The notes beneath the pieces were generated by a model that saw only the letters and a list, made by a program, of their open reading frames with translations, was not told the origin of the DNA and made no database searches. Shown piece by piece: positions 1 through 7,243 of a DNA stretch of 57,756 bases (position 1 is the first letter of the stretch; each line of letters begins with the position of its first letter). The DNA is from Actinomycetota bacterium. GTDB taxonomy: Bacteria > Actinomycetota > Acidimicrobiia > Acidimicrobiales > Ilumatobacteraceae. Where the stretch lies: contig VGAK01000011.1 of the NCBI GenBank assembly GCA_016870775.1, forward strand, positions 1 to 57,756. Direction: 5' to 3'. The position numbers and the translations under genes are program-made.

Positions 1-524
1 CCGAGCAGCCCCACCGAGTACACGAAACCCCGCGACCGTTCACAAACCCTCGGGAGGCGGGAATCGGGTGCTGTCGGAGCGGCCAGCATCACGGTCTCGA
101 TCCCCGCGGCATCGGCGGCGTCGCACCATGGACCCGCCTCCTCGAGCGGGAGATCGGGCACGATCGCACCCGCCACGCCCGCCGACGAGAGCGCCGCGGC
201 GAACCGCTCGTGACCCGCGTGGAAGACGGTGTTGTAGTAGCACATCACCGCGACGGGGATGCCGACATCGAGCGTGCGCACCTCGTGGAGGATCGAGGTC
301 GGCGTCGCACCGCGGTCGAGCGCGACCTGCGAGGCCTGCTGGATGACGGGGCCGTCCATCACCGGGTCGGAGAACGGAATCCCGATCTCGACGGCGTCGG
401 CGCCGTTGGCGGCGCACGCGCGCACGGTGTCGACCCAGCCCGGATGACCGCCCGTCACGTACGGGACGAGGCACTTGCCCCCCGCGTCGATGCGACGGCG
501 CGAGGCCGCCTCCAATCCGCCCAT
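1..524 (-). CDS. trpA: Tryptophan synthase alpha subunit, 3' end cut by window
   Basis: The alpha subunit splits indole-3-glycerol phosphate into glyceraldehyde 3-phosphate and indole, which passes through a tunnel to TrpB. About 174 codons are present of the roughly 260 usual for the family; the rest lies beyond the left edge. The barrel segment VEIGIPFSDP starts at residue 45, and Glu46 and Asp57 match the catalytic Glu49 and Asp60 of the E. coli enzyme. The ATG shares one base with the trpB stop (TGATG), so translation is probably coupled to trpB. The reading frame stays open to the window edge with good family similarity (RGFVYSVGLLG at the end), so I see no sign of decay. Confidence 0.95.
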   Translation of the reverse strand, partial: MGGLEAASRRRIDAGGKCLVPYVTGGHPGWVDTVRACAANGADAVEIGIPFSDPVMDGPVIQQASQVALDRGATPTSILHEVRTLDVGIPVAVMCYYNTVFHAGHERFAAALSSAGVAGAIVPDLPLEEAGPWCDAADAAGIETVMLAAPTAPDSRLPRVCERSRGFVYSVGLL

Positions 525-1699
525 CAGGGACGATCGGTCAGGACGCTCATCATCTGGCCGACGTCTTTGTCCCCGCGCCCAGAGAGGTTCATGAGCACCG
601 TCGCACCCTGCATCTTCGGGGCCTCGCGCGCGATCCATGCCACGGCATGCGCGCACTCGAGGGCGGGGATGATGCCCTCGGTGCGTGCGAGCAAACGGAA
701 TCCCTCTATCACCTCGTCGTCGGTGACGGTCGGGTACTCGGCGCGACCAATCGAGGCCAGGTACGAGTGCTCCGGTCCGACACCTGGATAGTCGAGTCCG
801 GCAGAGATCGAGTGCGCCTCTTGCACCTGACCGTGCTCGTCCTGCATGAGATAACTCTTCATGCCGTGCACGACACCGGGCTGCCCGCGCCCGACGGCGG
901 CTCCGCCGGCTGGCTCGACGCCCACGAGCCGGGAACGGTCGCCGACGAAACCGGAGAAGATCCCCATCGCATTCGACCCGCCTCCGACGCAGGCCACCAC
1001 CACGTCGGGGACGTCACCGAACGACTCGAGCATCTGGGCGCGCGCCTCGTCGCCGATCACCCGATGGAACTGGCGCACCATGTACGGGTACGGATGCGGA
1101 CCCATGACCGATCCGAGGCAGTAGTGCGTGGACTCGACCGTTGCCACCCAGTCGCGCATCGCCTCGTTGACGGCGTCCTTCAGGGTGCGGCTCCCCGACT
1201 CGACAGCCTCCACCTCGGCGCCCAACAGATGCATGCGGAACACGTTCAATTGCTGGCGCTCGACATCGACGGCGCCCATGTACACCTTGCACTCGAGTCC
1301 CATCAGCGCCGCCGCGGTCGCCGCCGCGACACCGTGCTGTCCCGCACCGGTCTCGGCGACGATCCTCCTCTTGCCCATCCGCTTGGCAAGCAGTGTCTGG
1401 CCGAGCACATTGTTGATCTTGTGGGAACCGGTGTGGTTCAGGTCCTCGCGCTTCAAGATGAGCCGGATCCCCAGTTGTGCCCCGAGGTTGCGGCACTCAG
1501 TCAGCATGCTGGGCCTGCCGGCGTACTCGCCGAGGATGTGGTCGAGGTCGCCGCGGAACACGGGATCCTCCCATGCCTCGGCGAACGCGGACTCCAGTTC
1601 CTGGCACGCCGGCACGAGCGTCTCGGGCACGAAGCGTCCACCGAACTCGCCGAATCGTCCGTCGGGACCGGGGGTGAGGAGGTCTGACACGCTCCTCAT
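524..1699 (-). CDS. trpB: Tryptophan synthase beta subunit
   Basis: TrpB condenses indole with serine to give tryptophan using pyridoxal phosphate. The protein (391 aa from the chosen ATG) has the PLP lysine in HTGSHKINN (Lys94), the phosphate-binding GGGSNAMG loop, and the C-terminal NLSGRGDKD motif, all typical of the TrpB1 type that pairs with TrpA. The frame stays open upstream to a GTG at 1777 that lies 18 bases after trpF and has a possible GGTGG binding site; I prefer ATG 1699 because residues before it do not resemble the family and [12 protein letters not shown] then begins at a normal position. It overlaps trpA by one base. Confidence 0.96.
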   Translation of the reverse strand: MRSVSDLLTPGPDGRFGEFGGRFVPETLVPACQELESAFAEAWEDPVFRGDLDHILGEYAGRPSMLTECRNLGAQLGIRLILKREDLNHTGSHKINNVLGQTLLAKRMGKRRIVAETGAGQHGVAAATAAALMGLECKVYMGAVDVERQQLNVFRMHLLGAEVEAVESGSRTLKDAVNEAMRDWVATVESTHYCLGSVMGPHPYPYMVRQFHRVIGDEARAQMLESFGDVPDVVVACVGGGSNAMGIFSGFVGDRSRLVGVEPAGGAAVGRGQPGVVHGMKSYLMQDEHGQVQEAHSISAGLDYPGVGPEHSYLASIGRAEYPTVTDDEVIEGFRLLARTEGIIPALECAHAVAWIAREAPKMQGATVLMNLSGRGDKDVGQMMSVLTDRP

Positions 1700-1795
1700 T
1701 CCACCATGCCTCGCACGCAAACCCACTACCAGATTGATCCCCCGTCGTGCCCGGTGGTGCGACTCTTGTCGCAACACGGCCCACCGTGTCCGCGG

Positions 1796-2464
1796 CTACT
1801 CGTCCCGCCAGTCATAGGGCTCGGCGCTCCCGCGTGCCCTTCCCGTTCCTGATCCGAGTCTCCCGAGCGCCTCGCGCGCGTTCTCGATGAACCCCCTCAA
1901 CAGGATCGGATCCTTCCGCCCGGGCTCGGACTCGACACCACTCGCCACGTCGACACCCCATGGCTCGACCATCGCGATGCCCGCGGCGACATTGTCGGGC
2001 GTGAGACCACCCGCCAGGATCAGATTCACGCCGATCGGCACCTCACCAGCGAGCTTCCAGTCGAAGACCCCGCCCGAGCCCGGAGCCGGCGCATCGAGCA
2101 GCACCAAGGGCGTGCCGAACTGGTCCGCGCGTGCGGCATCGACCGTGCCGGCCACCACCGACTTGATGACGGTGCGCACGTGGCGCCCGACGCTGGCGAC
2201 CGCCTCGGGACTCTCGTGCCCGTGGAGTTGTGCGGCCTTCAGACCGGCCTGGTGCACCAGATCGACGACGCGAGAGGGATGCTCGTCGCGGAACACGCCG
2301 ACGGTGAGGACCTCGGGCGGCAGGCGCCGCGTGATGTCGTAGACCTTCTGCACCGCGATCTGTCGCACCGACGGAGCGAAGATGAACCCCACCGCGTCGG
2401 CGCCGAGCGCGACGGCGAGCAGGGCATCATCCTCGTTCGTGATGCCGCAGATCTTCACGAACAT
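1796..2464 (-). CDS. trpF: Phosphoribosylanthranilate isomerase
   Basis: TrpF catalyses the Amadori rearrangement of phosphoribosylanthranilate, the step before TrpC. The 222-aa protein is a single TIM barrel: KICGITNEDDA at residues 4-14 carries the general base Cys6, and LLDAPAPGSGG holds the general acid Asp124. A TAGCGT hexamer at 2478-2473 lies 8 bases before the ATG without an obvious ribosome binding site, so trpF may have its own promoter for a leaderless message inside the trp cluster. It sits between trpC and trpB, in the same direction. Confidence 0.95.
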   Translation of the reverse strand: MFVKICGITNEDDALLAVALGADAVGFIFAPSVRQIAVQKVYDITRRLPPEVLTVGVFRDEHPSRVVDLVHQAGLKAAQLHGHESPEAVASVGRHVRTVIKSVVAGTVDAARADQFGTPLVLLDAPAPGSGGVFDWKLAGEVPIGVNLILAGGLTPDNVAAGIAMVEPWGVDVASGVESEPGRKDPILLRGFIENAREALGRLGSGTGRARGSAEPYDWRDE

Positions 2465-2548
2465 GGACCCGAACGCTAATCAAAGCACCCGTGCGCCGGG
2501 GGGAGTTTCCCGACCGCCCGCACGGCCGTACTCAGGGCGGAATCGATC

Positions 2549-3331
2549 TCAGTCGACGATCAGATCGGCGAGCGCAGCGGCCGGATCGGCCGCTGTCACG
2601 AGATGCTCACCCACGAGAACCGCCCGGTATCCGGCGCGGTGCAACGACTCTGCGTCGGCGCGGCCCCGCACGCCGGACTCGGCCACGGTCACCACTCCGG
2701 CAGGCATCACCGACCCCATGCGCACCGCACGGTCATGGTCGACGGCGAAGGTGACCAGGTCGCGCTGGTTCACACCGACGAGGGTGGCACCCGCTGCGAC
2801 CGCGACCGAGAGCTCGGTCTCGTCGTGCACCTCCACGAGGGCATCGATGCCGACCTCGCGTGCGACCCCGAGGAACTCGGCCAACTCCCCCGCACCGAGT
2901 GCGGCAGCGATCAGGAGCACGCAGTCCGCACCCATCAGCCGCGCGTCGCAGACATCCCTCGCATCCACGGTGAAGTCCTTGCGGATCACCGGCAGGGAGC
3001 ACGCTGCTCTCGCCGCGACAAGGTCGGCCACCGATCCACCGAAATGCTCCGTGTCGGTGAGCACGGACAGACACGTCGCCCCGCCGCGCTCGTAGGTGGC
3101 TGCGAGATTCGCCGGGTCGAGATCGCCCGCGAGATCACCCTTCGACGGTGACCGGCGCTTCACCTCTGCGATGACCGCAAGGCGTGTCGAAGCCGCGATG
3201 GCTGCGGTGAACCCGCGCACGGGTGCGGCGTCGCGCGCGCGCCTGATCAGGTCGCCTCGATCACGGGTGTCGCTCGCGGCGCGCGTGCGGTGCCACGCGA
3301 GGATGTCCTCGAGATAGGTGCGGGGTGCCAC
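2549..3331 (-). CDS. trpC: Indole-3-glycerol phosphate synthase
   Basis: TrpC closes the indole ring by decarboxylating and cyclising carboxyphenylamino-deoxyribulose phosphate. The 260-aa barrel has the hallmark IAEVKRRSPSKG (Glu56, Lys58), PVIRKDF with the catalytic Lys118, VGVNQRDL and the phosphate-binding AESGVRGR region. It starts with GTG after a GGGTGAT-like site and is the first trp gene in the window; trpD, trpE and trpG are not present. The product feeds directly into TrpA/TrpB encoded 0.8-2.8 kb downstream. Confidence 0.96.
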   Translation of the reverse strand: MAPRTYLEDILAWHRTRAASDTRDRGDLIRRARDAAPVRGFTAAIAASTRLAVIAEVKRRSPSKGDLAGDLDPANLAATYERGGATCLSVLTDTEHFGGSVADLVAARAACSLPVIRKDFTVDARDVCDARLMGADCVLLIAAALGAGELAEFLGVAREVGIDALVEVHDETELSVAVAAGATLVGVNQRDLVTFAVDHDRAVRMGSVMPAGVVTVAESGVRGRADAESLHRAGYRAVLVGEHLVTAADPAAALADLIVD

Positions 3332-3372
3332 GAGAAATCACCCGGGGCGGTGCGCGATCAGGTGTGCGCCTG

Positions 3373-3678
3373 TCAGAAGCCCTTGCCACCTATCGGCGTC
3401 AGGAAGAACATCTCGGGCCGCCCGCCCATCAAGGGTGCGAGGGACTTGCTGAACGGGGAGAACCACTCGGCACCCATGTGGGCCTGCATGGCCTCCTGGT
3501 TCTCGTACATCTCGTAGATCCAGAGAAGGTCGGGGTTCGAGGCATCGGAGTGGAGCACGTAGTAACGCGTCCCGGATTCGGCGTTCACGTGCTCGAAGGC
3601 GGCCTTGAAGGCCTCGGCGAGCTCGGTGCCCTTCCCTTCTGCGGCGGGCAACTTGGCGATGAGGCTGACCTGGCTCAT
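3373..3678 (-). CDS. Antibiotic biosynthesis monooxygenase (ABM) domain protein
   Basis: A 101-aa protein of the ABM / YgiN-like ferredoxin-fold family, which act as small dimeric, often cofactor-free quinol or aromatic oxygenases. The match rests on size, the N-terminal strand VSLIAKLPAAEGKG, the central helix with FKAAFEHVNAE, and the segment YYVLHSDASNPDLLWIYEMY followed by AMQAHM, which is the usual ABM core. The substrate cannot be told. It stands 41 bases upstream of trpC and 85 bases downstream of glyS on the same strand, so it may be co-transcribed with either. AGAGAG before the ATG could serve as ribosome binding site. Confidence 0.8.
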   Translation of the reverse strand: MSQVSLIAKLPAAEGKGTELAEAFKAAFEHVNAESGTRYYVLHSDASNPDLLWIYEMYENQEAMQAHMGAEWFSPFSKSLAPLMGGRPEMFFLTPIGGKGF

Positions 3679-3763
3679 GGTGACTCTCTCTTCTCGAACC
3701 GCAGAAGTTGCGGACCCTGAGAAAATAGCCGAGCAACGGCCCGGACCAGAATCCGGGAGGTCC

Positions 3764-5071
3764 TCAGAATCCGAGACGGCGCGTGAGCTCCTCCACGAGG
3801 CCGTCGATCGGCACCCGCACCTGCTCCATCGAATCGCGCTCGCGCACGGTGACTGCGCCGTCCTCGAGCGAGTCGAAGTCGACAGTGACGCACAAGGGCG
3901 TTCCGATTTCGTCCTGGCGACGGTAGCGACGGCCGATCTGCTGGGTCTCGTCGTAGTCGCACATCCAGCGTGCCGCGACGCGCGAGTGGACTTCGCGCGC
4001 CAGTGGCAGCAGCGTGTCCTTCTTCGAGAGCGGCAGGACGGCCACCTTGTAGGGAGCGAGGCGAGGGTGGAGGCGCAGGATGGTGCGGGACTCGCCGTTC
4101 ACCTCCTCCTCGTCGTAGGCGGCAAGGAGGAACGCCGCCATGGTGCGGTTGGCACCCGCGGCCGGCTCCACCACGTAGGGCACATAGTGCTCGCCCGAGG
4201 CCTGGTCGAAGTACTCGAGTCGCTGCCCGGAATGGGTTGCATGCTGGGTCAGGTCGTAATCGGTGCGCTGCGCGATCCCCTCGAGCTCGCCCCACCCCCA
4301 CGGGAACATGAACTCCACGTCGCTGGTGCCCGCCGAGTAATGCGACAGCTCATCGGCATCGTGGGCTCGGATCCGCAGCATCTCGCGGGGGATACCGAGC
4401 GACACGTACCACTCCATGCGCTCGTTGCACCAGTACTCGTACCACTTCGGCCCCTCGGCCGGAGGGGCGAAGAACTCGAGCTCCATCTGCTCGAACTCGC
4501 GGGTGCGGAAGATGAAGTTGCCCGGTGTGATCTCGTTGCGGAAGCTCTTGCCCACCTGGGCAATGCCGAACGGGGGCTTCTTGCGACTGGTCTGGAGCAC
4601 GTTCGAGAAGTTCACGAACATCCCCTGTGCGGTCTCGGGTCGCAGGTACACCTCGGCACCCGAGCCCTCCACCGGACCAGCCGTGGTCTTGAACATCAGG
4701 TTGAAGGCGCGCGCCTCGGTGAACTGGCAACCCTTCATCGACTGTGGGCAGTCCCTCGTCTCGAGTTGGTCCTCGCGGAACCGCCGCTTGCAGACCGTGC
4801 AATCGACCAGCGGGTCGGAGAAATTCGCGAGGTGACCCGATGCCTCGAAGACCTGCGGTGGACCGAGTATCGCGGCGTCGATCAGCACGGTGTCGTCGCG
4901 CATCTGGACCATCGTGCGCACCCATGCGTCCTTCACGTTCCTCAGCATCAACGACCCGAGCGGGCCGTAGTCGTAGGAGGACCGGAATCCGCCGTAGATC
5001 TCCGCGCTCGGATACACGAAACCGCGCCGCTTGCAGAGATTGACGATCTGTTCGAGATCCTTGGCGGGCAC
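3764..5071 (-). CDS. glyS: Glycyl-tRNA synthetase, alpha2 (single-chain) type
   Basis: Attaches glycine to tRNA-Gly in the cytoplasm. The 435-aa chain is the homodimeric type found in actinobacteria and eukaryotes, not the alpha2beta2 type. It shows the N-terminal YPSAEIYGGFRSSYDYGPLG block, a CxxC pair facing a second cysteine-rich turn, LRPETAQGMFVNF, the class II motif 2 (FRNEITPGNF with RTREFEQME) and motif 3 near PAAGANRTMAAFLL, then an anticodon-binding domain. The frame is open much further upstream, but that is antisense to nothing useful and overlaps recO; the GTG at 5071 lies 11 bases after the recO stop with AGGATCGGGG in front and gives a normal N-terminus. Confidence 0.95.
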   Translation of the reverse strand: MPAKDLEQIVNLCKRRGFVYPSAEIYGGFRSSYDYGPLGSLMLRNVKDAWVRTMVQMRDDTVLIDAAILGPPQVFEASGHLANFSDPLVDCTVCKRRFREDQLETRDCPQSMKGCQFTEARAFNLMFKTTAGPVEGSGAEVYLRPETAQGMFVNFSNVLQTSRKKPPFGIAQVGKSFRNEITPGNFIFRTREFEQMELEFFAPPAEGPKWYEYWCNERMEWYVSLGIPREMLRIRAHDADELSHYSAGTSDVEFMFPWGWGELEGIAQRTDYDLTQHATHSGQRLEYFDQASGEHYVPYVVEPAAGANRTMAAFLLAAYDEEEVNGESRTILRLHPRLAPYKVAVLPLSKKDTLLPLAREVHSRVAARWMCDYDETQQIGRRYRRQDEIGTPLCVTVDFDSLEDGAVTVRERDSMEQVRVPIDGLVEELTRRLGF

Positions 5072-5082
5072 GAACCCCGATC

Positions 5083-5802
5083 CTACAAGTGGCGGTCGAA
5101 CGACCCGAGCGCCCTCAGGCGCCGCTCGAGATGGTGCTCCATCGCATCCATCGCGATTGCGCTCGTCTCCCCCGCCGCGGCGGTGTCTCCCTCGGCGAGC
5201 GCGTCGCGCACCCGGCCCGACAGGATCGCCCTCATCAACCGGATCGCCGCATCGGACACCGGTTGACCCGGCCCGCAACTCGGACACATCACGCCGCCCT
5301 CGTCCACGTCGAAGACGAACCGCCCCTCCCTCGCGCCGCACCTGAGGCAACCGGCGAGGCTCGGTGCGCGACCCTCCAGGGCCAGGAGGCGCAGGAAGAA
5401 GGCGCCGAGCACGAGCGGTGATGGATCGGTGTCGAGGGTGCGGAGACCCTTCACCAGCATCTCGTGGATCTCGGGCACCGGTTCGCGGTCGGGCGTCATC
5501 TTGTCGACGGCCTCGACCATCGACAGTCCCTGCTGGACGCGCGCGAGGTCGGCACGCACGCGCGGGTGGTTCTCGACGAGGCGCACCTCGGCCACGGTGT
5601 CGAGATCGCGACCCGACCGGAGCGAGACATCGACATGGCTCATCGGCTCGAGGCGCGCACCGATCGATGACCTCGTCTTGCGCACGCCGCGGGCGACCGC
5701 ACGCACCTTGCCGTGCTCGCGCGTGAGGATCACAACCACCCGGTCTGCCTCGCCGAACTTGTGGGTGCGGAGCACCACACCGGAATCGCGGTACGTCGGC
5801 AC
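5083..5802 (-). CDS. recO: DNA repair protein RecO
   Basis: RecO works with RecR and RecF to load RecA onto SSB-coated single-stranded DNA in gap repair. The 239-aa protein has the N-terminal OB fold (YRDSGVVLRTHKFGEADRVV), a helical domain, and a C-terminal zinc site formed by CLRCG and CPSCG about 20 residues apart. The GTG at 5802 is preceded by GGCGGTGG and starts two residues before the conserved YRDSG; the frame is open 31 codons further up without family similarity. It lies 19 bases after the cis-prenyltransferase-like gene and 11 bases before glyS, so the three form an operon. A recO-uppS neighbourhood is common in actinobacteria. Confidence 0.95.
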   Translation of the reverse strand: MPTYRDSGVVLRTHKFGEADRVVVILTREHGKVRAVARGVRKTRSSIGARLEPMSHVDVSLRSGRDLDTVAEVRLVENHPRVRADLARVQQGLSMVEAVDKMTPDREPVPEIHEMLVKGLRTLDTDPSPLVLGAFFLRLLALEGRAPSLAGCLRCGAREGRFVFDVDEGGVMCPSCGPGQPVSDAAIRLMRAILSGRVRDALAEGDTAAAGETSAIAMDAMEHHLERRLRALGSFDRHL

Positions 5803-5821
5803 GGTCAGACCACCGCCTGGT

Positions 5822-6460
5822 TCATGAGTCGAGACCACCGAATCGACGGTGCCGCCGGTTGAAGTCGTCGATCGCGGACTCGAGGTGCCCCGCATTCAGC
5901 GATTCCCACGCCAGGTCGAGGAAGACCAGTTCGCTGTATGCCAGCTCCCACACCAGCGACGTCGGCAGCATGTCGGGCCGACCGAGCACCACGACCAAGT
6001 CGGGCTCATCTCCCGCGGGCGCCAGGATCGCTCGCGAGATCATCGCCTCGTCGACCTCGACGACACCCGATGAACTCAGTGCCGCGACCGCGTCGGCGAA
6101 GCGAACATGGCCGTCGGGGGATGGATCGACGATCACCGTCAACCCGTCGTCACGGCGACTGGCTCTTCGACTGGGTCGCCAGTGCTCGCTCCACTCGACC
6201 TTGCCGGTCCCATCCAGAGCCTCGAACATCGCAGCGGCAGCGGCGGCATCGAGTGCATCGCCGCCGTGCGGCAGCAAGGTCACCCAGCGGGCGCCCCCGG
6301 CGGCACCACCGGCGGCGAGGAGATCGAGCCGGGTGCGCCAGTGCTGTGTCGACATCTGCGCCCACTCCCGCGGGGTCCCACCGGCCACGACCACGTGGCT
6401 GAGGAGACCGCCGGGGTCCTGGCCGGACTCCCGTCCCCTGCGATCGGACACTGAGACCAC
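5822..6460 (-). CDS. Non-catalytic cis-prenyltransferase homologue with intact RxG tail
   Basis: A 212-aa protein that aligns along its whole length with undecaprenyl diphosphate synthase but lacks the catalytic motifs. HVVVAGGTPREW (22-33) stands where UppS has HVxxIMDGNGRW, PHGGD (64-68) replaces FSTEN, DPSPDGH (112-118) replaces the YGGR segment, and VLGRPD (158-163) replaces RTSGE. It keeps the C-terminal part: WELAYSELVFLDLAW (171-185) and the terminal RRHRRFGG, that is the RxG motif. The neighbouring plus-strand UppS shows the opposite pattern. By analogy with the eukaryotic NgBR/Nus1 subunit this could be the accessory subunit of a heteromeric enzyme; decay of an old paralogue is the alternative, but the clean frame argues against it. 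GTG 6460 has GGGAG 10 bases upstream. Confidence 0.8.
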   Translation of the reverse strand: MVSVSDRRGRESGQDPGGLLSHVVVAGGTPREWAQMSTQHWRTRLDLLAAGGAAGGARWVTLLPHGGDALDAAAAAAMFEALDGTGKVEWSEHWRPSRRASRRDDGLTVIVDPSPDGHVRFADAVAALSSSGVVEVDEAMISRAILAPAGDEPDLVVVLGRPDMLPTSLVWELAYSELVFLDLAWESLNAGHLESAIDDFNRRHRRFGGLDS

Positions 6461-6538
6461 GTTGGTGAGTCTCCCACGACCCGTGCCCCGTGGTGCCGAC
6501 ACGGGCACGCAACTCCCCCTCACTAGGGTGATCCTCCG

Positions 6539-7243
6539 ATGACAGGAGCCCCCGAGGACCGAAAGATCCATGTCGCGTGCATCATGGACGGCAACGGCCG
6601 TTGGGCGCGGCGCCGGGGACTTCCCCGCACCGAGGGCCACACCGCGGGCGAGGAGGCATTGGCGACTGTGGTGCGTGCCGCGGCCGCACGCGACGTCGGA
6701 TGGCTGACGGTGTTCGGTTTCTCGACGGAGAACTGGGTGCGACCGCGCTCCGAGGTGCGCCACATACTGTCCCTTCACCGCAAGCTCTTCGCGCGCACCG
6801 CCGAGATGGACGCGAACAACGCCCGCTCGAGTTGGATCGGGCGGCCCTTCGACGAACCGGGGGCCCGCACACCAGTGGAGGTGCAGCGTGCGATCGGCAA
6901 GGCCATGGCCGACACCGCAGGCAACGACGGACTCGTCGTGACGGTGGCATTCGACTACGGGAGCCGCGCCGAACTGGTCCGCGCCGCCTCGCGCACCATC
7001 GCCGCCTCCGGCGGGGACTGCGCCCTGATCGGGGCGGCCTCGATCGGGGCCAATCTCTACGACCCCGATCTGCCCCCTGTCGACCTGCTCGTGCGAACCT
7101 CTGGCGAGACACGCATCTCCAACTTCCTTCTCTGGCAGATCAAGGGGGCCAAGGTGCACTTCACCGAGCGCACCTGGCCCGACTTCGACGCCGCCGAACT
7201 GGACAGGGCCCTCGCGCTGCTGGCGCGCGGCCCGAGCGCGTGA
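6539..7243 (+). CDS. uppS: Undecaprenyl diphosphate synthase, catalytic, lacking C-terminal RxG
   Basis: Extends farnesyl diphosphate with isopentenyl diphosphate in cis to make the undecaprenyl carrier of cell-wall synthesis. The 234-aa chain has IMDGNGRW with catalytic Asp17, FSTENW (61-66), and RTSGETRISNFLLWQ (186-200). It is odd at the C-terminus: IKGAKVHFTERTWPDF replaces the usual AYAELxF interface segment and the chain ends ALLARGPSA, without the RRFGG tail. The divergent gene 78 bases away has exactly these missing parts. TAGGGT at 6524-6529 lies 9 bases before the ATG with no clear ribosome binding site. The stop overlaps the dinG start by 4 bases. Confidence 0.9.
   Translation: MTGAPEDRKIHVACIMDGNGRWARRRGLPRTEGHTAGEEALATVVRAAAARDVGWLTVFGFSTENWVRPRSEVRHILSLHRKLFARTAEMDANNARSSWIGRPFDEPGARTPVEVQRAIGKAMADTAGNDGLVVTVAFDYGSRAELVRAASRTIAASGGDCALIGAASIGANLYDPDLPPVDLLVRTSGETRISNFLLWQIKGAKVHFTERTWPDFDAAELDRALALLARGPSA

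Noticed and set aside
3605-5266. 553-aa open frame on the plus strand
   Set aside because: It is antisense to glyS, which has all synthetase motifs; leucine- and histidine-rich shadow.
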